Assembly (NCBI GenBank): GCA_015061765.1 | Contig: SUVZ01000288.1 | Location: forward strand, 1-5,487 | DNA: 5,487 nt | Direction: 5' to 3' | DNA from: Lentisphaerota bacterium | Lineage (GTDB): Bacteria; Verrucomicrobiota; Kiritimatiellia; RFP12; UBA1067 | Notes under the pieces: generated by a model | What the model was told of the DNA's origin: nothing | Seen by the model: only the letters and a program-made list of their open reading frames with translations | Database searches by the model: none | In this document: piece after piece, positions 1 through 5,041 of the stretch | Layout of the letters: each line of letters opens with the position of its first letter | Numbering within the stretch: position 1 is the stretch's first letter | Position numbers and translations under genes: made by a program

Positions 1-909
1 GAGAACCGAGTTATCGACATCTGGAGCATCGAGGAGTTCCTGAATGCGGGTCTTCTAGGGCCGAGGGGCGAGTTCGTAGAGGACTTCGAGCGTCCGATCC
101 GCGAGGGAGGAGCCGCGCCGGCGATGGCCGAGCTGAAGAAGGCTCTCGCTCCATTTCTGCTTCGCCGGCTAAAGAACGATCCCGATATCGCCGCAGAGCT
201 CGGCGACAAGCGGGAGGTCCGTGAATATTGCGTGCTGTCGCCAAGGCAGAGGGCGGCATACGAAGTTGCGCTTGCACGCTACGCGAGCGCGCCTCGCGAG
301 GAACGCGGTTCGAAGGGGCAGGCTCTTGCGCTTCTTACTGAGCTCAAGCTCATATGCGACGGACTTGGCGGCGACGGGGATGTGTATGGCGGCAAGGTGG
401 AGCGTCTTCTTGAGCTTCTGGAGAGCATTTTCGACGCCGGAGAGTCCGCGCTGGTGTTCACCCAGTACGTGAAGGTCGCCGAAAGGCTCAAGTCTCTCAT
501 CGAAAAGAAGTTCTCCCGAAAGGTGCTCTTCCTGCACGGGGGACAGACCCCGGCCGTGCGCGATGCGCAGATCGCCGCCTTCAATGCATCCGAGACGCCC
601 ACGGCGTTTGTCCTGTCGCTGAAGGCGGGCGGTTTCGGCCTGAACCTCACGAAGGCCACGCATGTCATACACTACGACCGTTGGTGGAACCCTGCCGTCG
701 AGAACCAGGCTACCGACCGGGCCCACCGCATCGGGCAGACCCGCACCGTGTTTGTGCACCTTTTCATCTCGCACGGCACGCTTGAGGACCGGATTGACCG
801 GATTCTTGAGGAAAAGCGCACGATTGCCGGCGAACTTGTCGTCTCGGGGGAGAGTTTCCTGTTGAAGATGAGCGACAGGGAGTTCGCCAAGACCGTCGCC
901 TTGGACTGA
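1..909 (+). CDS. SNF2-family DNA-dependent ATPase/helicase, C-terminal part (5' truncated by window)
   Basis: The frame is open from base 1 and stops at TGA 907-909, leaving 302 codons; the start and the Walker A/B half (helicase lobe 1) lie upstream of the window. What is visible is the end of lobe 1 and all of lobe 2. Residues 1-20 match the SNF2 block after motif III (ENR..D.WSIEEFLNAGLLG), and about 51-61 hold PFLLRRLKNDP. Motif IV is VFTQY near 152, and HGG is near 179. Motif V is LKAGGFGLNLTKA near 207-219. WWNPAVENQATDRAHRIGQTR (228-248) carries motif VI with the arginine finger. Family knowledge: these ATPases translocate on duplex DNA to remodel protein-DNA complexes; bacterial members include RapA-like and uncharacterised proteins. 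The linker reads LKLICDG where many relatives have L..IC.HP, a minor variation. ATG 124 is an internal methionine, not the start, because homology continues upstream of it. Confidence 0.95.
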   Translation, partial: ENRVIDIWSIEEFLNAGLLGPRGEFVEDFERPIREGGAAPAMAELKKALAPFLLRRLKNDPDIAAELGDKREVREYCVLSPRQRAAYEVALARYASAPREERGSKGQALALLTELKLICDGLGGDGDVYGGKVERLLELLESIFDAGESALVFTQYVKVAERLKSLIEKKFSRKVLFLHGGQTPAVRDAQIAAFNASETPTAFVLSLKAGGFGLNLTKATHVIHYDRWWNPAVENQATDRAHRIGQTRTVFVHLFISHGTLEDRIDRILEEKRTIAGELVVSGESFLLKMSDREFAKTVALD

Positions 910-1017
910 CCTTTTCGATTTGGACGGGCTCGGCTTCCGGTCTCGTGAACCGTTACCTGTGTCTTTTCTCATGCATTCGTCCTGTCAGGATATCCATGTG
1001 GTTGATGGTTCCGGGAT

Positions 1018-1056
1018 GATGGAAGAGCTGGATGTACAGCTACAATTCCTTCCATC
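1018..1056 (+). promoter_or_regulatory. Leader hairpin upstream of the small ORF
   Basis: GATGGAAG (1018-1025) is perfectly complementary to CTTCCATC (1049-1056). Inside it, AGCTG (1026-1030) pairs with CAGCT (1037-1041) around a 6-nt loop, leaving a 7-nt bulge (1042-1048) on the 3' side. This gives a 13-bp interrupted stem that ends 16 nt before the SD of the following ORF. No U-run follows, so it is not a classical intrinsic terminator. It could be a 5'-UTR structure or the 3' end of the helicase transcript. TACAAT at 1041-1046 resembles a -10 box but has no convincing -35. Confidence 0.4.
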
Positions 1057-1072
1057 TTGAAATCAAACAACC

Positions 1073-1078
1073 AAGGAG
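1073..1078 (+). promoter_or_regulatory. Shine-Dalgarno AAGGAG that sets the start of the small ORF
   Basis: AAGGAG lies 5 nt before ATG 1084. It selects that ATG over the in-frame TTG at 1057, which would place this SD inside the coding region. Confidence 0.6.
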
Positions 1079-1083
1079 TACTG

Positions 1084-1323
1084 ATGAAGACAACACCATC
1101 GATTAGGATGATCACCGAGGAGTATCCCAAAATCGCATCCGTTGAAAGAATGCTGATATTGAGTGATTTCCCGCAGACAAAGAGGGCTGATCGCGCCGCA
1201 TTCCGCCGCAATTGCCTTGAAATGAACGACCTTGCCGTCGAGGAGCGCGGGCCCATGAATCCGATTGTTCTTCTCATGCTCGCCGACATTGTCGCACTCG
1301 CTCTTTGCCGCCATCGTACGTAA
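1084..1323 (+). CDS. Small hypothetical protein, 79 aa
   Basis: I do not recognise this protein. It starts at ATG 1084, just after a strong SD, and stops at TAA 1321-1323. The first two thirds are mixed and charged (many Arg, Lys, Glu, Asp). Residues about 58-74 (PMNPIVLLMLADIVALALC) are hydrophobic and could be a short C-terminal membrane segment or amphipathic helix, followed by a basic CRHRT tail. There is no signal peptide, no cysteine-pair motif and no obvious DNA-binding fold. It stands alone, 174 bases after the helicase and 419 before ispD. Third-codon positions favour G/C like the neighbouring genes, which supports coding. Antisense frames are also open here, so ORF length alone is weak evidence. 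It may be a real lineage-specific small protein or a decayed gene remnant. Confidence 0.5.
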   Translation: MKTTPSIRMITEEYPKIASVERMLILSDFPQTKRADRAAFRRNCLEMNDLAVEERGPMNPIVLLMLADIVALALCRHRT

Positions 1324-1438
1324 GTTAGTGGTTGGTGTCCCACCAGCGCTTTGGTGCGTGAATGTCCATTGAGATAACTTTTTGACAGGATTTGCAGGAT
1401 TCATGGGATTTCATCCGTACAGTAATCTAGCAAATCTT

Positions 1439-1443
1439 GTTAA
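1439..1443. repeat. Target-site duplication GTTAA, left copy
   Basis: GTTAA directly precedes the left terminal inverted repeat and is repeated exactly at 1610-1614 after the right one. Removing the element plus one copy restores the older palindromic repeat, which supports a true target duplication. Confidence 0.75.
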
Positions 1444-1609
1444 CCTGAATTAGGCAGTTGGATTATGCTCAGTGCCGTTAGAGATAATAAAATAAGCGAC
1501 AATATCGATTTCTGGCTCTCACCCAGTGGGTGAAGAGCAAAGACAAAGGAAAATCACAAATTTTACTGCCTCAGACGGTGATTTCTGCCCGCCAACTGCC
1601 GAATTTAGG
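1444..1609. mobile_element. MITE-like non-autonomous element, 166 bp, IS1380-like ends
   Basis: The left end CCTGAATTAGGCAGTTGG (1444-1461) and the inverted right end CCTAAATTCGGCAGTTGG (complement of 1592-1609) match at 16 of 18 positions. Perfect 5-bp GTTAA copies flank the element. It holds no ORF of useful length, so it cannot move itself and would need a transposase supplied in trans. Ends starting CCT and a 4-5 bp duplication are known for the IS1380 family (ISEcp1, for example, has CCTAG ends and 5-bp duplications); assignment to that family is inference from these two traits. Inner parts are weakly self-complementary too, with a strong hairpin at the exact middle (1515-1538). The alternative is a small internal-deletion derivative of a full-length IS. 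It sits between the small ORF and the ispD promoter and disrupts neither. Confidence 0.78.
1515..1538. repeat. Central hairpin of the MITE-like element
   Basis: GCTCT-CACCC (1515-1524) pairs with GGGTG-AGAGC (1528-1532 and 1534-1538) around the loop AGT, with one bulged A at 1533: a 10-bp stem. Its centre (about 1526) coincides with the midpoint of the element. No U-tract follows on either strand, so it is not an obvious terminator. Confidence 0.7.
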
Positions 1610-1614
1610 GTTAA
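1610..1614. repeat. Target-site duplication GTTAA, right copy
   Basis: Exact copy of 1439-1443, immediately after the right terminal inverted repeat. Confidence 0.75.
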
Positions 1615-1700
1615 TCCTGTCTGAAGTTATAGTCAAGGGACATGGCTGAGGTCCGCCGAGGTTTACCGAAGAATTTTCGCTATTATTGACAGGGGTGATT

Positions 1701-1709
1701 TGATATAAT
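1701..1709 (+). promoter_or_regulatory. Extended -10 promoter for the ispD operon
   Basis: TG at 1701-1702, one base, then a perfect TATAAT at 1704-1709 forms an extended -10 element. Transcription would start near 1716, giving a leader of about 27 nt before ispD. No good -35 lies 16-18 bp upstream; a TTGACA at 1686-1691 is only 12 bp away. Extended -10 promoters can work without a -35, so this is the best candidate start for the five-gene run. The surrounding bases are AT-rich compared with the genes. Confidence 0.6.
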
Positions 1710-1727
1710 AGGGGCATAAGAATTTAC

Positions 1728-1733
1728 GAGGAG
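1728..1733 (+). promoter_or_regulatory. Shine-Dalgarno GAGGAG of ispD
   Basis: GAGGAG lies 9 nt before ATG 1743 and supports that start codon. Confidence 0.65.
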
Positions 1734-1742
1734 TTTTGTATT

Positions 1743-2420
1743 ATGGTTACAGCAATTATAGTCGCGGCAGGCAAATCCGAGCGCATGGGAGGCGGTACGG
1801 ACAAGGCGTTTCTTAGTCTTGGTTCCAAGCCTGTCGTTGCGTGGAGTCTTCTTGCCTATGAGAAGAATGTCGATGTTGACAGGATCGTTCTTGTCGTTCG
1901 CAAGGATCAGCTTACGGCGGCGAAGGCTGTGGCCAGAATGTTCGGAATCTCCAAGCTCTCCAAGATAGTGCCTGGTGGTGCGCGTCGTCAGGATTCCGTC
2001 CAGGCGGGCATGAAGGAGGTTGATTCCGATACCAGAATAGTGGTTATTCACGATGGTGCGCGTCCGTGCGTTTCGCAGGATGTCATATCCGATGTGATCA
2101 AGATGGCTCGCCGCGGTTCTGCTGCAGTTACCGGCAACCGGGTGCGCGACACCGTAAAGATCGTTGAAAAGGGCAGTACGGTGTCTTCCACTGTTGATCG
2201 TACGAAATACTGGGTTGTGCAGACGCCGCAGGCGTTTCCGTATTCAATGCTTCGCAAGGCGTATGCTGCAGTCGAGGCGGAGCGCAAGGAAGTGTTCGAT
2301 GATGCGCAGGCCGTCGAAATCGCCGGCGAGTCTGTGAAAATCTGCGAAAGCGACAAACCCAACATCAAGATAACCACACCCGAAGACCTTCAGGTCGCGG
2401 CGGCAATACTCAAGCTTTGA
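1743..2420 (+). CDS. ispD: 2-C-methyl-D-erythritol 4-phosphate cytidylyltransferase IspD
   Basis: This cytosolic enzyme joins CTP and MEP to make CDP-ME and pyrophosphate, the third step of the MEP (non-mevalonate) route to isoprenoids. The 225 residues match the usual family length of about 225-240. The N-terminal nucleotide loop is VAAGKSERMG with a downstream Lys (residues 7-16 and K21). GGARRQDSVQAGM (78-90), HDGARPC (103-109), VRDTVK (134-139), R153 and QTPQAF (160-165) follow the family order. DDAQAVE (186-192) and the C-terminal NIKITTPEDL (207-216) complete the fold. The start at ATG 1743 is fixed by a good SD and by family alignment. It is the first gene of the run, with its own promoter, and its stop is only 3 bases before the next start. 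IspF, often a neighbour or fusion partner, is not adjacent here. No truncation or missing residue is seen. Confidence 0.96.
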   Translation: MVTAIIVAAGKSERMGGGTDKAFLSLGSKPVVAWSLLAYEKNVDVDRIVLVVRKDQLTAAKAVARMFGISKLSKIVPGGARRQDSVQAGMKEVDSDTRIVVIHDGARPCVSQDVISDVIKMARRGSAAVTGNRVRDTVKIVEKGSTVSSTVDRTKYWVVQTPQAFPYSMLRKAYAAVEAERKEVFDDAQAVEIAGESVKICESDKPNIKITTPEDLQVAAAILKL

Positions 2421-2423
2421 TAG

Positions 2424-3173
2424 ATGGCCAAGATTTACGGTATACTGGGCGATATCCACGCCAACATCGATGCGATGAGCGTCGTGTTGGACGATGCCGC
2501 CGCACAAGGGGTCACCGATTGGATCTGCACGGGCGATGTCGTTGGATACAATGCCTGTCCGTCCGAGTGCATCAGGCTTGTGCGTGATGAACTTAAGGCT
2601 CCAGTCGTATGCGGAAATCACGACTACTATGTAGCGTTCGAGCAGAATCTAGCGGATTTCCATCCTGCGGCAGCCCAAGCGGTCCTGTGGACGCGCGAGC
2701 ACATCACAGGCGAGGACATGGATTGGCTTCGTTCCCTTCCGATGACCAGGCCGGTGATGGGCATGACGCTTGTGCATGCCACTATGGATATGCCGGACCA
2801 TTGGGGGTATATCTTCGACGATTTTCAGGCAGCCAGCCATTTCGTCTACCAGAAAACGCCTGTCTGTTTCCACGGTCACACGCATGTGCCGGTCGTATAC
2901 GAGCAGACGCCGTTTGGTGCGGTGCATTATGATCCCCGTACATTTGAAAACGGGGAATTCAAATTAAACATCGGCAAAAAGTACTTCATCAATGTCGGTT
3001 CTGTCGGTCAGCCTCGTGACGGAGATTCCAGAGCCAGCTATGTTGTGTTTGATTCGGGATCGCGTACACTTCGTTTTCGCCGCGTAGCGTATGATGTGGC
3101 GAGAGCCCAGGCGCGTGACCGGGCTGCCGGGCTTCCCGAACGCTGTGCACAGCGCCTAGAGACCGGAAATTGA
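2424..3173 (+). CDS. Calcineurin-like metallophosphoesterase (YfcE/diadenosine-tetraphosphatase-like)
   Basis: This is a 249-aa member of the metallophosphatase superfamily, a fold that uses two metal ions to cut phosphate esters. All metal-binding motifs are present and in order: GDIH (D10, H12), GD (D38) in CTGDVVGYNACP, GNHD (N65, H66), H118 in LVHAT, and GHTH (H152, H154). The segment VGSVGQPRDGD (191-201) is typical of the bacterial subgroup often labelled serine/threonine phosphatase, YfcE-like phosphodiesterase or diadenosine tetraphosphatase. The true substrate cannot be told from sequence. It has no signal peptide or membrane segment, so it is probably cytosolic. It starts 3 bases after ispD and has no clear SD of its own, which points to translational coupling. 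The C-terminal 25 residues are Arg-rich and look lineage-specific. Confidence 0.9.
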   Translation: MAKIYGILGDIHANIDAMSVVLDDAAAQGVTDWICTGDVVGYNACPSECIRLVRDELKAPVVCGNHDYYVAFEQNLADFHPAAAQAVLWTREHITGEDMDWLRSLPMTRPVMGMTLVHATMDMPDHWGYIFDDFQAASHFVYQKTPVCFHGHTHVPVVYEQTPFGAVHYDPRTFENGEFKLNIGKKYFINVGSVGQPRDGDSRASYVVFDSGSRTLRFRRVAYDVARAQARDRAAGLPERCAQRLETGN

Positions 3174-3184
3174 TATGACGTCTG

Positions 3185-3189
3185 AAAGG
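3185..3189 (+). promoter_or_regulatory. Shine-Dalgarno AAAGG that decides the lipoprotein start
   Basis: AAAGG lies 5 nt before ATG 3195. The alternative in-frame GTG at 3189 overlaps this SD, so ATG 3195 is preferred. Confidence 0.5.
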
Positions 3190-3194
3190 TGGAC

Positions 3195-3773
3195 ATGGTC
3201 AGCGAACTGAAACTGTTGCTCATCGCATGTGTTTCGGCCGTGGTTTTTTCAGGATGTCTCACATCCGCGCCTCCGCCGCCGAAAAGTTGGGTTGTGTCCG
3301 CTTCGCGTAAGCATTCCTCCGAACTGATGGTTGACAGGGTCGCGAGGCTTGGTTCTTTATCGGTAGCCGCTCCTTATGATAAACCGGCCTTGGCGGTTGT
3401 GCGGAAGGATGGTTCGGTCGCGTTTGACCGATACAATGTGTTTGCGTCGTCGCCATCCGCTCTTCTTCGCATGCCATTGGCGGCGCTTCTTGAGAATGAT
3501 GGTAGGTTCGGTCGCGTGTTGGCGTCCGCAAGTACGGCGCGCGCGAATTCGACGATTGAAGCGGTTGTTACCGACCTCTCGCTTGATTGCAGGGAAGACG
3601 GCAAGCGGGTGGCAAGGGTCTCCGTTTCGCTTGCTGTCATCGAGAACCGGGAGATAAGCATGTTTCTGGATGGAACAGGCTCGTCGGACGCCGCATCTGG
3701 CGACTATTCTGCCGCCTTTTCCGAGGCGTTTGCCGAGGCTGTGGCAGAAGCCCTGAAGACCATGTCGAAATAA
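3195..3773 (+). CDS. Lipoprotein resembling ABC-type transport auxiliary component (PqiC/YmbA-like)
   Basis: The predicted precursor has 192 aa from ATG 3195. A lipoprotein signal is clear: one Lys near the N-terminus, the hydrophobic stretch LLLIACVSAVVF, then the lipobox FSGC with the lipidated Cys at residue 21 and a proline-rich linker after it. The mature part (R..RLGSLSVAAPYDKPALAVVRKDG, then an aromatic-containing stretch, LLRMPLAALLENDGRFGRVL, and a beta-rich VVTDLSLDCRED..RVARVSVSLAVIEN) follows the layout of the ABC_trans_aux (PqiC/DUF330) family. Members are outer-membrane lipoproteins that work with MlaD/PqiB-type lipid transporters. The family call is by pattern memory, hence moderate. 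No MlaE, MlaF or MlaD partner is in the window, so it is an orphan here. The C-terminal FSEAFAEAVAEALKTM looks like an amphipathic helix. It lies 21 bases after the phosphoesterase and 15 before the methyltransferase. Confidence 0.72.
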   Translation: MVSELKLLLIACVSAVVFSGCLTSAPPPPKSWVVSASRKHSSELMVDRVARLGSLSVAAPYDKPALAVVRKDGSVAFDRYNVFASSPSALLRMPLAALLENDGRFGRVLASASTARANSTIEAVVTDLSLDCREDGKRVARVSVSLAVIENREISMFLDGTGSSDAASGDYSAAFSEAFAEAVAEALKTMSK

Positions 3774-3788
3774 CAGCGCGATGACACC

Positions 3789-5030
3789 ATGGAACGTTTT
3801 GAGCTAGACGAGAAATTGCAGGATGAAATTCGCACCCGTGTGATGGGTGAAGGGTTCATGAAGATTGTGCAGACCGTCCGCAGGAACGGGAAACTGTTCA
3901 AAATCGTGATGCGCCCCGTCATGATTGGCGGGATCCGCAAGTTTCAGGCTGAAATGACCGACGAGGGACAGGTGCGGGTCAAGAACTTTGACGCCGTTAC
4001 CGCCGCGGACGGTCTTGAGGAGATTATAGCCCAGCGCGGCGCCCGTGAACTTCATCTCATGACAGCGACCGGCGATCTTCATGTGCGTGTCACAAAGAAG
4101 GGCAAGGCACTGGTTTCGCGTTCTGCCGAGATGAACAGGTCAGTTACCGTACAGCCGCACGACCGCGTGAAAAGGCAGCCTCTCACGTCATTTGACTCTG
4201 CCGCTTTGCTGAAGACGATCGGCATTGCGGACGGAGAAGGCAGGGTGCGTGCATCCATGCGCGGAAAGTATGATCAGGTTAACGAGTTTCTGCGGATCGT
4301 CGGCGATATGGTCGCAGAGGATTCGCAGAGGACATTCACGGTCGTAGACTGCGGGTGCGGAAAGGCGTATCTGACGATTTCTCTCTGGTTCTACCTGACC
4401 TGCGTAAAGGGGTTCAAGGATGTGCGAGTGGTCGGAATCGATCGGCGTAATGACGTTATATCGTCCGCCAGAAAGATGGCTGAGCGTCTTGATGTCGTGG
4501 ACAATGTCACATTTGTCGAATGCGATCTTTCCTCCTCCGACCTTTCGTCGGCGCCGCCTGATGGGCTGGACCATGTGGACATGGTGGTGTCACTGCATGC
4601 CTGCGATACGGCAACGGACGAGGCATTGGCGCGCGGCGTGGAGTGGAAGGCAAGGTATATCCTGAGTGCGCCGTGCTGTCAGCATGAGCTTCAGCAGACG
4701 ATCAACGGCGCAGGTGCCGTAGGCGCGAGGAGCGATTTCGCGGGTCTGCTGCGTCAGAACATTCTCCGGGAGCGCCTTTGCGACATCCTTACAGACGCGT
4801 TCCGTGCGATGATCATGCGGATTCTCGGATTCCGGACGCATGTGGTGGAGTTCGTGTCACCGGATGCGACAGCCCGCAACATACTTCTCAAATGCGAGTA
4901 TGCCGTCAAGTCGGGACAGGCGGGGATCGTTGCCGAATATCTCAATCTCCGTGACTACTGGAAGGTCACGCCATGGCTTGAGATGCGTCTTGCCAAGATT
5001 GTCGGCAAGCATCTGGCGAGATATGAATAG
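3789..5030 (+). CDS. Class I SAM-dependent methyltransferase (Methyltransf_32 type)
   Basis: This is a 413-aa protein. Residues 1 to about 130 form an N-terminal region with no motif I can name (KIVMRPVMIGGIRKFQAEM... then HLMTATGDLHVRVTKKGK), likely a beta-rich substrate-binding domain. About 155-375 is a Rossmann methyltransferase. Its SAM motif I is VVDCGCGKAYL (185-195), the acidic residue after strand 2 is in GIDRR (D218), and a further acidic site is VECDL (243-247). SLHACDTATDEAL (268-280) and APCCQHEL (294-301) are the features I associate with the Methyltransf_32 group that includes eukaryotic METTL25- and GSTCD-like proteins. Substrate is unknown; small molecule, RNA or protein are all possible. 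There is no signal or membrane segment. The start lacks a clear SD and sits 15 bases after the lipoprotein, so coupling is likely; an internal Met (residue 19 or 24) is an alternative start. epmA follows after 11 bases. Confidence 0.82.
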   Translation: MERFELDEKLQDEIRTRVMGEGFMKIVQTVRRNGKLFKIVMRPVMIGGIRKFQAEMTDEGQVRVKNFDAVTAADGLEEIIAQRGARELHLMTATGDLHVRVTKKGKALVSRSAEMNRSVTVQPHDRVKRQPLTSFDSAALLKTIGIADGEGRVRASMRGKYDQVNEFLRIVGDMVAEDSQRTFTVVDCGCGKAYLTISLWFYLTCVKGFKDVRVVGIDRRNDVISSARKMAERLDVVDNVTFVECDLSSSDLSSAPPDGLDHVDMVVSLHACDTATDEALARGVEWKARYILSAPCCQHELQQTINGAGAVGARSDFAGLLRQNILRERLCDILTDAFRAMIMRILGFRTHVVEFVSPDATARNILLKCEYAVKSGQAGIVAEYLNLRDYWKVTPWLEMRLAKIVGKHLARYE

Positions 5031-5041
5031 GGCATCCTTCG

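Larger units (their letters stand above)
1384..1621. repeat. Interrupted palindromic GACAGGATT repeat (host of the MITE-like insertion)
   Basis: The left arm GACAGGATTTGCAGGATTC (1384-1402) pairs with a right arm that is now split into 1432-1443 and 1615-1621. Rejoined, the right arm reads AAATCTTGTTAATCCTGTC, whose reverse complement matches the left arm at 15 of 19 positions. In the uninterrupted state this would be a hairpin with a loop of about 29 nt. The left arm is also part of three 9-bp units (1385-1393, 1394-1402, 1403-1411), each a variant of ACAGGATTT. Such short intergenic palindromes resemble dispersed repeats of the REP/ERIC kind; copies elsewhere in the genome cannot be seen from here. 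Confidence 0.6.

Noticed and set aside
169..972. 267-aa open frame on the minus strand over the helicase
   Set aside because: It is the antisense shadow of a high-GC gene; the + strand frame carries unmistakable SNF2 motifs and the minus-strand product resembles nothing.
910..1000. Intrinsic terminator after the helicase
   Set aside because: Only 4-5 bp stems (for example CGGT/ACCG, and TCCTG/CAGGA at 980-990) and no stem followed by a T-run.
1057..1083. TTG start at 1057 for the small ORF
   Set aside because: It would put the strong SD inside the gene; ATG 1084 is 5 nt after that SD.
1333..1356. TGGTG-CACCA-TGGTG with two mutually exclusive short hairpins, riboswitch-like
   Set aside because: Stems are only 5 bp, no gene starts within 380 bases downstream, and no known riboswitch core is visible.
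969..1404. Two overlapping minus-strand frames across the small ORF
   Set aside because: No SD is seen for either, the products show no recognisable motif, and the + strand frame has the better start signal.
3175..3210. ATG at 3175 overlapping the phosphoesterase stop
   Set aside because: It is in another frame and meets a stop after 11 codons; it does not lead into the lipoprotein.
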